A stretch of 36,501 nucleotides of DNA, from contig SVRY01000025.1 in the NCBI GenBank assembly GCA_015064585.1, positions 1 through 36,501 on the forward strand, written 5' to 3'. Position 1 is the first letter of the stretch; each line of letters starts with the position of its first letter. The notes under the pieces were generated by a model that was not told the DNA's origin, did not search any database, and saw only the letters and a list, made by a program, of their open reading frames with translations. A program made the position numbers and the translations under genes. This DNA comes from Oscillospiraceae bacterium (GTDB taxonomy: Bacteria; Bacillota; Clostridia; Oscillospirales; CAG-272). This document shows, piece after piece, positions 28,823-36,501 of the stretch.

Positions 28823-30076
28823 ATGAAAAGAATATGTGTGCATATACTTGCGCTGTTTATGATCCTATCCTTCGGCATGAATATGGTGGGATGCGGTTAT
28901 CAAATTCAGGCGGAAAACCTGATGGACGGCATCGAAGCCGAAACTGTGGCAGGAAAAGAGGCAGATGACGCATTTTTGCAAGGGCAGATGGCGTTTTCGC
29001 TGGATCTGTTTCAGCGTACTGTCGCGGAAGGTGACAAGGAGAATATGCTGATCTCCCCACTTTCGGTGATGTTGGCGCTTTCCATGACGGCAAACGGAGC
29101 CGACGGTGAAACCAAAGCCGAAATGGAAGAGGTGCTCGGTATGCCCATTGAGGAGCTGAATGCGTATTTATACAGTTATGTTAAAGCACTTCCTTCGGGC
29201 GACAAGTTTAAATTGCAGATCGCAAATTCCATTTGGTTTCGCGATGCGGGCTTTACCGTAAATCCCGATTTTTTGAAGACAAATGCCAATTATTACGGCG
29301 CTTCGGCGTATCAAGCACCGTTTAATGCCGAAACGGTCAAGGATATCAATGCCTGGGTAAATAAGCATACCGACGGTATGATCAAAAAGATCGTGGAAGG
29401 GATCAGTCCCGATATGGTGATGTATCTTGTCAATGCGGTAATGTTTGATGCCAAATGGGATAAGACCTACAAGGATACGCAGATCCGAGATCGCGTGTTC
29501 ACCTCTCTTTTGGGCGAAGAGCGCAATGTAAAAATGATGTATTCCACCGAAGACTACTATTTGCAGGACGAAAATGCGGTTGGCTTTTTCAAGCAGTATA
29601 AAGGCGGTCATTACAGCTTTGCGGCACTGCTTCCGCATGAAAATGTGGATATCTATGACTATATCGCACAGCTGGACGCAAAAGAATTGCTCGAAACCCT
29701 AAATAACGCAGAGAAGACCGATGTGGAGGTATGTATACCGAAATTCAGCTATGAATATTCGCTGATCATGAACGATATTTTGCAGGCAATGGGAATGGGA
29801 TCTGCCTTTGGCAGCTCTGCCGATTTCTCAAAGCTGGGCAGTGCTGAGGATGGTAATATTTATATCGGGGAAGTACGGCATAAGACCTATATCTCGCTGG
29901 ACGATAAGGGCACCAAGGCAAGTGCCGCCACCTCAGTGGGGATGAAAGCGGAAAGCGCTACTGATCCGGAAGAACAAAAGACAGTTTACCTTGATAGACC
30001 CTTTGTATATATGATCATCGACAATGCCACCAATCTTCCTATTTTTATGGGTACGGTGACAGATATTATCAAATAA
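28823..30076 (+). CDS. Serpin-family protease inhibitor, lipoprotein
   Basis: A 417-residue serpin with a lipobox (MVGC, Cys24). Family landmarks: NMLISPLSVMLALSMTANGADGETKAEM, NSIWFRD, LVNAVMFDAKWDKTY, and DRPFVYMIIDNATNLPIFMG at the C-terminus. The reactive loop has the inhibitory-type hinge GTKASAATS. By alignment with alpha-1-antitrypsin numbering P1 would be Glu in MKAESA, so the target may cleave after acidic residues; a one- or two-residue shift is possible. The protein would sit on the outer membrane face of a Gram-positive cell and could protect against host or microbial serine proteases. AAGGAGG precedes the ATG. Confidence 0.92.
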   Translation: MKRICVHILALFMILSFGMNMVGCGYQIQAENLMDGIEAETVAGKEADDAFLQGQMAFSLDLFQRTVAEGDKENMLISPLSVMLALSMTANGADGETKAEMEEVLGMPIEELNAYLYSYVKALPSGDKFKLQIANSIWFRDAGFTVNPDFLKTNANYYGASAYQAPFNAETVKDINAWVNKHTDGMIKKIVEGISPDMVMYLVNAVMFDAKWDKTYKDTQIRDRVFTSLLGEERNVKMMYSTEDYYLQDENAVGFFKQYKGGHYSFAALLPHENVDIYDYIAQLDAKELLETLNNAEKTDVEVCIPKFSYEYSLIMNDILQAMGMGSAFGSSADFSKLGSAEDGNIYIGEVRHKTYISLDDKGTKASAATSVGMKAESATDPEEQKTVYLDRPFVYMIIDNATNLPIFMGTVTDIIK

Positions 30077-30084
30077 ACGGAAAC

Positions 30085-30115
30085 GGGCAGTTGCGGCGCA
30101 ACTGCCCATTTGTTG
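30085..30115 (+). terminator. Terminator of the serpin gene
   Basis: GGGCAGTTGC pairs with GCAACTGCCC around GGC, then ATTTGTTGTT. Confidence 0.85.
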
Positions 30116-30119
30116 TTGT

Positions 30120-30465
30120 AAAACGAAAACTACGCGATAGTTCACGTGGTTCAATAAAGGTTAACCGATGAGAAGAAAAAACAGAGTCGGTGTTTTATTT
30201 CGCAGATCAAAACGTTTTGTCTTTTGGTCATCCTAAACTTTTTCGTTTCGATGATCTGCACTTGCAGATTTGCCAAACCCAAGCCTTCCCCAGCGGGGAA
30301 GGCTAACAAAAATGACGCTTCACGAAAAAATAAAAGCAATTCAACCCGTTTGCGGGTGGAAACAGCAGTTGCATGGCTGACAGACCAATCGGAAGCGCAC
30401 TTGTGCGCAGCCGGTAACGGTCAAGGCTATGCCCGAAAATGAAATACCCCCCGGGGATTTTAATT
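30120..30465. repeat. Gene-free region with a cluster of small hairpins
   Basis: Four perfect short inverted repeats lie in this convergent intergenic gap: ATCTGCA/TGCAGAT (30254-30269), AGCCTTCCCC/GGGGAAGGCT (30282-30304), ACCCG/CGGGT (30344-30357) and GCGCAC/GTGCGC (30395-30408). The second resembles REP-like elements seen in gut Clostridia. At 30440-30460 a C/G-rich hairpin just past the methyltransferase stop may terminate that gene on the minus strand. No coding frame is convincing. Confidence 0.5.
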
Positions 30466-31824
30466 TTAGTTTTTCAACCTTAGTCCCTTGGGATAATGAT
30501 TTTTTGCCATGCCCGAGACGACTTTACAACCGCCCACGGGGGCAGTTCCCAGCATGACGGCTGCCCAGCCGTCGGGGGTATCGGGGGCGGGGATGGAATT
30601 TCCCTGCAGATAGGTTTTTATGCGGGAATCGTTGGTATGCAGGGTTACTTTGCGGATAAAATCTCCTCCGTATGCCGAGAAAAGGGCATGGTGGGGAATG
30701 AGTCTTCCTTTTTGCAAAGTTCCGACAATGGTGCCGGGGGCAAATACCTGTCCCTTGGGGATGGCATACTTGTTTTCGGCGCAAAATACCGTATCATTCC
30801 ACATCATAAGCACAGGCGGGGTGTAGGTGAGGTTTTCTTTCAAAAAGCTTTCCACTGTTTTCTTTTCCTCACGGGTAAGCTCTCTTGCCTCGGTTTTAAA
30901 GCTTTCCGAAACGGGGGTATCGCATTCTCCCTCATAGCGTAAAACTGCCATAAACTGTCCTTCGCCTTGGCTAACATGGGGATAAAAACGGCGGGCATGT
31001 TCGGTACCGGGCAGGATACCGGGACGGGTGAGTGACTGCACTTTCTTTGCGACGGGAAGCAGCGAGAATTCGGGATGGCTTTCCAGCAGAAACCGAACCA
31101 TCTCTTCGTTTTCTTCGGGGGCAAAGGTGCAAGTGGAATATACCAATATACCGCCCGGGGCAAGCATTTTTACGGCTTTATTTAAAATTTCCTTTTGCCT
31201 TGCGGCGCAGGCGGCGGGAGTATCGGGGGTCCATTCATCCACAGCTTCGGGGTATTTACGGAACATTCCTTCGCCCGAGCAGGGAGCATCCACCAGAATG
31301 AGATCAAAAAATGCGGGATACAGGGCGGCAAGACGGTCGGGAGAACTATTCAGTACCAAGGTGTTTTTAACACCCATGCGCTCCAAATTGCCCTGCAGGA
31401 TACGGCAACGGGAGGGCACAATTTCATTTGCCACCAAAAAACTGCCTTCGTTTAGCATGGCGGCAAGCTGGGTGGTCTTTCCGCCGGGGGCGGCGCAGAG
31501 ATCCAGTGCACGGATCGCACGATCCCATGGCAGAGTGGCCCCTGCCAGCACCGCCATGGCGGAAGGATCTTGCGCATAGAACATACCCGCGTGATGGGCG
31601 GGAGAGGCACCGATCTTATCTTCTGTAAATATAAAACCGTTTTCGGTAAAGGAAAGCTGTGATATGGCAAAATCCAGCTCTTTTTTGATTTCTTCGGGGG
31701 TGGTTTTGAGTCGGTTGACCCGCAGAGCCCGCACCGGGGGAGCTTGGTGGGATGCGATAAAATCATTATATTCTGTGCCGAGCAGTGCTTGCATGCGCTC
31801 GGTAAATGCGTTTGGCAGGTTCAT
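30466..31824 (-). CDS. rsmF: rRNA cytosine-C5 methyltransferase (NOL1/NOP2/Sun, RsmF-like)
   Basis: A 452-residue SAM-dependent m5C methyltransferase. The cofactor site DLCAAPGGKTTQLA, the catalytic DAPCSGEGMFRK and YSTCTFAPEEN are present with both active-site cysteines. A C-terminal region (about 310-452) with GLRLKN at the end forms the RsmF/PUA-type RNA-binding domain, so RsmF (YebU-like) rather than RsmB is preferred. GAGGTG lies just upstream of ATG 31824; the GTG at 31833 is part of that Shine-Dalgarno. Its promoter is at 31843-31871. Confidence 0.88.
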   Translation of the reverse strand: MNLPNAFTERMQALLGTEYNDFIASHQAPPVRALRVNRLKTTPEEIKKELDFAISQLSFTENGFIFTEDKIGASPAHHAGMFYAQDPSAMAVLAGATLPWDRAIRALDLCAAPGGKTTQLAAMLNEGSFLVANEIVPSRCRILQGNLERMGVKNTLVLNSSPDRLAALYPAFFDLILVDAPCSGEGMFRKYPEAVDEWTPDTPAACAARQKEILNKAVKMLAPGGILVYSTCTFAPEENEEMVRFLLESHPEFSLLPVAKKVQSLTRPGILPGTEHARRFYPHVSQGEGQFMAVLRYEGECDTPVSESFKTEARELTREEKKTVESFLKENLTYTPPVLMMWNDTVFCAENKYAIPKGQVFAPGTIVGTLQKGRLIPHHALFSAYGGDFIRKVTLHTNDSRIKTYLQGNSIPAPDTPDGWAAVMLGTAPVGGCKVVSGMAKNHYPKGLRLKN

Positions 31825-31842
31825 TTGTTTCACCTCAAAGCA

Positions 31843-31871
31843 ATCCTACCACAGAACCCCCCGTCTGTCAA
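31843..31871 (-). promoter_or_regulatory. Promoter of the rRNA methyltransferase gene
   Basis: On the minus strand TTGACA (31871-31866), 17-bp spacer, TAGGAT (31848-31843). Confidence 0.7.
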
Positions 31872-31945
31872 CCGAAATTTAGGATCCGCTGTATAAAAAG
31901 CGAAAATTTGCCGAGAATACCAAGGACGCGAAAAGGAGGTTGGAT

Positions 31946-32344
31946 ATGAAAATAAAAAGTAGGTTAGAAAGGATACTGCCGTATGCGGCGGTATTTTTAC
32001 TGGGCGGAGGCTTATACTGTTGTTTGGAGGTTCTGTGGCGCGGCTTTACCCATTGGTCCATGGCGCCTGTGGGCGGAATATGCGTGCTTTTGATCTACTG
32101 TATAGAGCCATTGCCCTATCAGATACTTTGGAAAATGGTGCTTTGCGGTATCGGCATTACAGTGGTGGAGGGAGTGAGCGGCTTTTTTCTCAATATGCTG
32201 TTTCAATTGAATGTTTGGGACTACTCTGAACTGTTTTTGAATCTTTTCGGGCAGGTGTGCTTGCTCTTTACCTTCATTTGGGTGCTGCTTTCCTATCCCG
32301 GGATGAAGCTGTGCAGCTTTTTAAGAAGACATATTTTTTCATAG
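31946..32344 (+). CDS. Small membrane protein, putative ABC-transporter type IV family
   Basis: A 132-residue protein with about four membrane segments. The GGGLYCCLEVLWRGFTHWSM stretch and later EGVSGFFLNML and LFGQVCLLFTFIWVLLS match the family annotated as putative ABC-transporter type IV (CmpB-like), whose function is not established; no ATPase partner is adjacent. AGGAGG (31934-31939) is six bases before ATG 31946; the upstream in-frame TTG at 31940 is too close to the Shine-Dalgarno. Confidence 0.75.
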   Translation: MKIKSRLERILPYAAVFLLGGGLYCCLEVLWRGFTHWSMAPVGGICVLLIYCIEPLPYQILWKMVLCGIGITVVEGVSGFFLNMLFQLNVWDYSELFLNLFGQVCLLFTFIWVLLSYPGMKLCSFLRRHIFS

Positions 32345-32347
32345 CTC

Positions 32348-32375
32348 TTGCATTTTTTCCCCGATATGGTATAAT
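32348..32375 (+). promoter_or_regulatory. Promoter of the MBL hydrolase gene
   Basis: TTGCAT (32348-32353), 16-bp spacer, TATAAT (32370-32375). Confidence 0.65.
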
Positions 32376-32412
32376 GAAAGGGTAGATCATCACATATTGG
32401 GGAGGATAGTAC

Positions 32413-33327
32413 ATGGCTGCCAAACGAAGATATAAACGAAAAGGGAAGAAACTGCCCCTATCTGCCGTGATCATTGTGATCCTTGCGGCACTTGCGGCAC
32501 TTGCGGCAGGGTATTTTGGAAAAAAGGAACCGGTGCAGGTACCTGAGAATACCAAGGATCTGATGGTACACTTTATTGATGTGGGGCAGGGAGATGCCAC
32601 GCTGATCGCTTCGCCCGACGGTGACACCCTGCTGATCGATGCAGGTCCCGGCTCCTCGGAGGATGAACTGATTGCGTATTTGGATGAGATTGGGATCGAA
32701 ACCATCGATTATTTTGTATTGACCCATCCGGATGAAGATCATATCGGAGGTGCCGACCTTGTTTTTTCGGAATATACCGTGGGCAGCGTGATCCTGCCTG
32801 ACTGTGAAAAGGATACCAAAGCATACGAGAATTTGGAAAATGCCATTTCTGCGGAAGAGGGCTGTATACGCCGACAGGCTGCTGCGGGAAGTGAGTTTAC
32901 ATTCTGCCAAGGCGGTACAGTGACTGTTTTGGCGCCTGTTTCGCAAGAATACGACGATGTAAACGATTACAGTGTGGTATTGCGTCTTGACTATTACGCT
33001 ACCTCTTTCCTCTTTGCAGGAGATGCGCAAAAGACATCGGAATATGAAATGATCGAAGAATGGACAGGCGGCGAACTGGACTGCGATGTATTAAAAGTGG
33101 GACATCACGGTTCGACCACCTCGTCTACCGTGGCATTCTTGAATTCGGTCACACCCGATCTGGCTGTGATCAGCTGCGGTGAGGATAATAAATACGGGCA
33201 TCCCCACAACGAGATCATTGACCGTTTCGAAAAAGAAGAGATAACCGTTTACCGCACCGATACCGAAGGCACGGTTTGCCTTGTCAGTAACGGCAAAGAG
33301 GTATCAAGATTTGGAAAAACACCTTGA
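32413..33327 (+). CDS. Membrane-anchored MBL-fold hydrolase, ComEC-C-terminal-like
   Basis: A 304-residue metallo-beta-lactamase-fold protein. A basic N-terminus and one membrane segment (about 16-34) precede the domain. Its motifs are those of ComEC/Rec2 C-terminal proteins: MVHFIDVGQGDATLI, LTHPDEDHIGGA (metal-binding DxDH), LLFAGD-like SFLFAGDAQ, and KVGHHGS with YGHPH. The ComEC channel domain is absent, so this is a stand-alone surface hydrolase, perhaps a nuclease or phosphodiesterase; substrate unknown. A 9-bp sequence (cttgcggca) repeated three times at about 32482-32510 encodes the Leu/Ala-rich membrane helix. The stop lies inside the terminator hairpin. Confidence 0.82.
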   Translation: MAAKRRYKRKGKKLPLSAVIIVILAALAALAAGYFGKKEPVQVPENTKDLMVHFIDVGQGDATLIASPDGDTLLIDAGPGSSEDELIAYLDEIGIETIDYFVLTHPDEDHIGGADLVFSEYTVGSVILPDCEKDTKAYENLENAISAEEGCIRRQAAAGSEFTFCQGGTVTVLAPVSQEYDDVNDYSVVLRLDYYATSFLFAGDAQKTSEYEMIEEWTGGELDCDVLKVGHHGSTTSSTVAFLNSVTPDLAVISCGEDNKYGHPHNEIIDRFEKEEITVYRTDTEGTVCLVSNGKEVSRFGKTP

Positions 33328-33343
33328 CAAAAGGTGTTTTTTC
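33314..33343 (+). terminator. Terminator overlapping the MBL stop codon
   Basis: AAAACACCTT pairs with AAGGTGTTTT around a short loop that contains the TGA stop, followed by T. The -35 of the next promoter lies in the same loop. Confidence 0.75.
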
Positions 33344-33352
33344 ATATATAAT
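33324..33352 (+). promoter_or_regulatory. Promoter of the CNNM/CBS gene
   Basis: TTGACA (33324-33329), 17-bp spacer, TATAAT (33347-33352). The -35 overlaps the upstream stop codon and the loop of the terminator hairpin. Confidence 0.8.
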
Positions 33353-33426
33353 AGTTTAATGTGTTGACTAAGCACATATCATTTTATAATTTATATCATA
33401 ACAAAAAAGGAGATCATCTTTTCCAA

Positions 33427-34719
33427 ATGGACAGTAACATAACGCAGATAATAATACTTGTGATTTTGGTATTCCTGTCTGCATTTTTCTCGGCTATCGA
33501 AACCGCTTTTTCCACCTTCAACCGCATTCGCATGAAGAACCTTGCCGCGGAAGGCAACAAACGCGCGGCGCTTGTTATGAAGCTGGACGAAAAGTACGAG
33601 AAATTTATTTCTACCGTTCTCATTGGCAATAATATCGTGAACATTGCGGCAACCTCCCTTGCCACCGTACTGTTTATCCGCAATTTTCCCGAAAACGGCG
33701 CAACCCTTTCTACGGTGGTGATGACTGTGACGGTTTTGATTTTCGGTGAAATTACCCCGAAAAGTTTAGCCAAAGACCTTGCGGATCCCTTGGCCATGTT
33801 GATCGCACCCATTATGTACGGCTTGACTGTACTGCTTACCCCCATTACGTTCCTGTTCCAAAAATGGAAATTGCTCTTAAATAAGATTTTCCGCATTAAA
33901 AATGAAGAAAAGGTCACCGAAGAAGAGATCTTGACCATGATCGAGGAAGCCAGCGAAAGCGGCGAATTGACCGAAAGCGAGACCGAAATTGTCAAGAGTG
34001 CGCTTGTGTTTGAAGACCTCAAGGCAAAGAATATTTTAACCCCTGCCGTGCAGGTGGTGAAGATCGATGTGGAACTGCCCATTCCCGAGATCAAAGAGGT
34101 TTTCCGTGAGACCGAGTATTCCAGACTGCCTGTATATGAAGGAAACCCCGACCGTATTATCGGTATCCTGCACGAAAAGGATTTTTACAACAAAGTGGTT
34201 CACGGCAGTGCAACGCTGAGGGAAGTGCTTTCCAATCCTCTTTTTGTTTCTCCTGCTATATCAACTGCCGATCTGCTCTCCGAGTTCCAGAAAAGAAAGG
34301 TGCAGTTTGCGGTAGTAGCAAACGAATTCGGACAGGTGGAAGGCATTGTCACCATGGAGGATATCATCGAAGAGCTGGTCGGTGAGATCTGGGACGAACA
34401 CGACGAGGTGTATACCGACTTTGAAGAACTGCCAAATGGCGGTCACAAGGTGCTGGGCAGTGCCAGACTGGACGAATTTGAAACCTATTTCTCCTTAGAT
34501 AAGATATCCGAAGATGAAAACGCGCCCAATACCGTGAACGGATGGATCCAACAGGAAATGCAGCGCATTCCCGAAGCGGGCGAGGAAATGGATTACCGCA
34601 ATCTGCATATTGTTATTTCCAGTGCCGACGACAAACGTGTACTGGATTGCACCGTATACGTAACCGAATCCGAAGAAACCGAAGATGGCGAAGAAAAAGA
34701 AACCGTTGTCAGTGAATAA
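33427..34719 (+). CDS. CNNM/CBS/CorC-domain membrane protein (HlyC/CorC family)
   Basis: About 430 residues. An N-terminal CNNM (DUF21) membrane domain with three to four segments (LSAFFSAIETAFSTFNRIRMKNLAAEG, VLIGNNIVNIAATSLAT, FGEITPKSLAKD) is followed by two CBS domains (TEYSRLPVYEG, GIVTMEDIIEELVGEIWDEHD) and a CorC/HlyC domain ending VLDCTVYV. Such proteins are linked to Mg2+ (or cobalt) export and homeostasis. An acidic tail (ESEETEDGEEKE) ends the protein. ATG 33427 is the only plausible start; its AAGGAG lies a long 14 bases upstream. A terminator follows. Confidence 0.88.
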   Translation: MDSNITQIIILVILVFLSAFFSAIETAFSTFNRIRMKNLAAEGNKRAALVMKLDEKYEKFISTVLIGNNIVNIAATSLATVLFIRNFPENGATLSTVVMTVTVLIFGEITPKSLAKDLADPLAMLIAPIMYGLTVLLTPITFLFQKWKLLLNKIFRIKNEEKVTEEEILTMIEEASESGELTESETEIVKSALVFEDLKAKNILTPAVQVVKIDVELPIPEIKEVFRETEYSRLPVYEGNPDRIIGILHEKDFYNKVVHGSATLREVLSNPLFVSPAISTADLLSEFQKRKVQFAVVANEFGQVEGIVTMEDIIEELVGEIWDEHDEVYTDFEELPNGGHKVLGSARLDEFETYFSLDKISEDENAPNTVNGWIQQEMQRIPEAGEEMDYRNLHIVISSADDKRVLDCTVYVTESEETEDGEEKETVVSE

Positions 34720-34725
34720 ACAGGG

Positions 34726-34760
34726 AACAGAGATGCTTGAAAAAGTGTCTCTGTTTTATT
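34726..34760 (+). terminator. Terminator of the CNNM/CBS gene
   Basis: AACAGAGA (34726-34733) pairs with TCTCTGTT (34748-34755), then TTATT. Confidence 0.7.
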
Positions 34761-34783
34761 ATATCCGGAAAATGTTATAAATG

Positions 34784-34812
34784 TTGACACAACCTTTTTA
34801 ATATGTTATTAT
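34784..34812 (+). promoter_or_regulatory. Promoter of the repeat lipoprotein gene
   Basis: TTGACA (34784-34789), 17-bp spacer, TATTAT (34807-34812), about 65 bp before the ATG. Confidence 0.75.
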
Positions 34813-34876
34813 AAATATTAAAAAGGGCGAATAGTCTAAATAAACATTTTGAATACTTTTTTGAAAGGAACATGTA

Positions 34877-36501
34877 ATGAAAAACCTAAAAAAACTGTCT
34901 GCGGCATTTGCAGCGCTGTTTCTTGCTGTTTTGCTGATCGCTTGCGGCAGCGGAAAAAACGGGGAAGCGCCTTCCGGGCAGGCGTCATGCGAGCATGAGG
35001 CGGTGATCGATGCGGCAGTGGAGGCGACTTGTACCAAAGAAGGAAAAACAGAAGGAAGCCACTGCCAAAAATGCGGCGAGGTATTAAAAGCACAGGCAAC
35101 AGTAGGGGCAAAAGGCCACACCTGGCAGGAAGCCACCTGTACCGAAGCCATGACCTGCAGTGAATGCGGCGAAACAGAAGGCGAGGCAAAGGGCCATGAA
35201 TGGTTTGATGCAGACTGCGTTGATCCGAAGACTTGCGCAGTTTGCTTTGTGACCGAAGGCAATGCGTTGGGCCATCAGTGGCAGGAAGCTACTTGTACCA
35301 AGGCAAAGACCTGCAGTGTGTGTGAGGCGACCGAAGGGGAAGCACTGGGCCATACCTGGCAGGATGCTACCTGCGAGAATGCGCAGATGTGTTCTGTTTG
35401 TAAGGAGACCAAAGGAAGTCCTCTTGTCCATAAGTGGAAGCCGGCTACTTGCACCGAGCCAAAAACTTGTACGGTATGTCTTGGAACAACAGGACAAGCT
35501 TTGGGGCATCAGTGGCAGGGGGCTACTTGCACTGAGTCAAAAACCTGTACAGTTTGTAAAATTATCGAAGGGGAAGCCTTGGGACACGTTTGGCAGGATG
35601 CTACTTGTACTGAGCCAAAAACCTGTGACGGCTGTGGCGAAACTATTGGAGAGGCACTCGGGCATCAGTGGCAAGAGGCTACTTGTACTGAAGCTAAGAA
35701 ATGCAGTAATTGTTCGATGACCGATGGTGAAGCACAGGGGCATAATTACAAAGATTATGTATGTACGGTTTGTGATTTGCCGCAGGTAAGCCAGGGACTT
35801 AAGTATGAACTGAGCGGAAATCAATATACCGTTGTGGGCATAGGTAGCTGTACTGACCGGGAAATTTTACTTCCTGATACATATATGGGGAAAGCGGTGA
35901 CTGCTATTGGTAGCAATGCTTTTAAGAATCAAAGCAATATCCAATTTGTTTTGATACGAGAGGGTATAACAAGTATTGGAAGCTCTGCTTTTGAAGGATG
36001 TTCTTCTCTTATGAGTATTACCATTCCCGATAATGTTATCGAAATTGGCGAAAGAGCATTTATGGGTTGCACAAATCTGGAGAGTTTTGATATTCCCGAA
36101 GGCATTACCAAAATTGCGAAGTATATGCTGGCGGATTGTTTCAGTCTTGCAGATATTGTCATTCCAAACAAGGTAATGGATATTGGTAAATGTGCATTCA
36201 AAAACTGCAAAGCTTTGACAAGCATTGTAGTACCCAATAGTGTAACAAGTATTTCGATAGGTGTATTTTATGGATGCACCGGCCTTACGGAAATAACATT
36301 GCCTTTTGTTGGAAGCAGTGCAAATGCGACTGAAACACGTTGGGGCGTATTTGGTTATATTTTTGGGGATGATGATCCTGACGATGACAGCATGAATTAC
36401 AACGGTTCAATATATATGACCAGCGGCACCTCGGGTTATACCACACAAAGCTTACATCCCGATTATTTAAATCGTTATTTCTTTTTTGCCATTCCCAAAA
36501 G
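34877..36501 (+). CDS. Surface lipoprotein with CxxC repeats and BspA-type LRRs (partial, right edge)
   Basis: The frame runs from ATG 34877 (AAAGGA seven bases upstream) off the right edge, 541 codons visible. The signal peptide ends in LLIACG, a lipobox with the Cys at about residue 23. After a first CxxC unit, eight consecutive 26-residue repeats follow with the pattern W-Q-[ED]-A-T-C-T-x2-K-T-C-x2-C-x-T-E-G-x-A-L-G-H, each with three Cys and a conserved His. A shortened tenth unit ends the array. From about residue 310 BspA/LRR_5 leucine-rich repeats appear (TAIGSNAF, TSIGSSAFEGCSSL, IEIGERAFMGCTNL, MDIGKCAFKNCKAL). The LRR part suggests adhesion or host interaction; the Cys/His repeats could bind zinc or form disulfides. 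Confidence 0.85.
   Translation, partial: MKNLKKLSAAFAALFLAVLLIACGSGKNGEAPSGQASCEHEAVIDAAVEATCTKEGKTEGSHCQKCGEVLKAQATVGAKGHTWQEATCTEAMTCSECGETEGEAKGHEWFDADCVDPKTCAVCFVTEGNALGHQWQEATCTKAKTCSVCEATEGEALGHTWQDATCENAQMCSVCKETKGSPLVHKWKPATCTEPKTCTVCLGTTGQALGHQWQGATCTESKTCTVCKIIEGEALGHVWQDATCTEPKTCDGCGETIGEALGHQWQEATCTEAKKCSNCSMTDGEAQGHNYKDYVCTVCDLPQVSQGLKYELSGNQYTVVGIGSCTDREILLPDTYMGKAVTAIGSNAFKNQSNIQFVLIREGITSIGSSAFEGCSSLMSITIPDNVIEIGERAFMGCTNLESFDIPEGITKIAKYMLADCFSLADIVIPNKVMDIGKCAFKNCKALTSIVVPNSVTSISIGVFYGCTGLTEITLPFVGSSANATETRWGVFGYIFGDDDPDDDSMNYNGSIYMTSGTSGYTTQSLHPDYLNRYFFFAIPK
35120..35743 (+). repeat. Eight tandem 78-bp coding repeats
   Basis: The CxxC units of the surface lipoprotein have an exact 78-bp period over 624 bp, with no indel. 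The DNA has diverged between units while the Cys, His and Trp codons are kept, so the array is old and under selection rather than freshly expanded. Confidence 0.9.

Overview
The window looks like a chromosomal segment of an anaerobic, low-to-mid GC Firmicute of the class Clostridia, probably a gut Oscillospiraceae/Ruminococcaceae-type bacterium. The signs are strong AGGAGG-type ribosome binding sites, sigma-A promoters with 17-bp spacers, many Rho-independent terminators, Gram-positive lipoboxes, an isopropylmalate-synthase-type Re-citrate synthase, an NfnAB-type transhydrogenase, manganese catalase and a ferredoxin-fused aldo/keto reductase. The species is an inference; no rRNA is present.

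Layout. (1) 1-285: tail of a membrane-anchored protein. (2) 427-3479: zinc-uptake operon, Fur/Zur regulator plus znuA-znuC-znuB, with two operator boxes around one promoter. (3) 3743-8995: Re-citrate synthase, GntR/FCD regulator, aconitase and isocitrate dehydrogenase, i.e. the oxidative half-TCA route to 2-oxoglutarate (glutamate), with a perfect 28-bp palindrome on the promoter. (4) 9161-10006: metallophosphoesterase. (5) 10253-11404, minus: rpsF-ssb-rpsR. (6) 11630-12127: Cu/Zn-SOD-like protein. (7) 12208-13589, minus: MerR-type regulator with its 19-bp-spacer promoter, a frame-disrupted zinc-ribbon gene and a small membrane protein. (8) 13737-16011: tRNA-Ser(UGA) followed by two 174/175-bp tandem repeats, each ending in a copy of the tRNA 3' end, then two cassettes of the form terminator, hairpin array, promoter, orphan gene. 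This is the most unusual part of the window. (9) 16128-20390: short solute-binding-like lipoprotein, pssA (minus), membrane-anchored aldo/keto reductase-ferredoxin protein, Mn catalase. (10) 20435-22145: three small conserved-looking proteins (minus) and a divergent membrane protein. (11) 22214-24658, minus: SmtB/CzrA-like repressor, stand-alone HMA metallochaperone and Zn/Cd-type P1B ATPase. (12) 24883-26196, minus: ArsB/NhaD-family permease. (13) 26389-28654: nfnAB. (14) 28823-30076: serpin lipoprotein. (15) 30466-31824, minus: rRNA cytosine methyltransferase. (16) 31946-34719: small membrane protein, ComEC-like MBL hydrolase, CNNM/CBS/CorC protein. (17) 34877 to the right edge: a lipoprotein with eight exact-length 26-residue CxxC repeats and BspA-type leucine-rich repeats.

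How parts fit together. Zinc homeostasis is covered from both sides: import under a Fur-family regulator and export under an SmtB-type repressor with a complete alpha-5 zinc-site residue pattern. The citrate/aconitase/isocitrate dehydrogenase operon and NfnAB are both part of carbon, NAD(P)H and ferredoxin balancing in an anaerobe. Catalase and the SOD-like protein suggest tolerance of oxygen exposure.

The strongest candidate for something undescribed is the tRNA-Ser locus. It combines amplified tRNA 3' ends with two cassettes that share a near-identical 52-bp boundary (48/52) and a conserved hairpin-array architecture whose stem sequences differ while the (G)TGAAAT / ATTTCA(C/T) spacers are kept.
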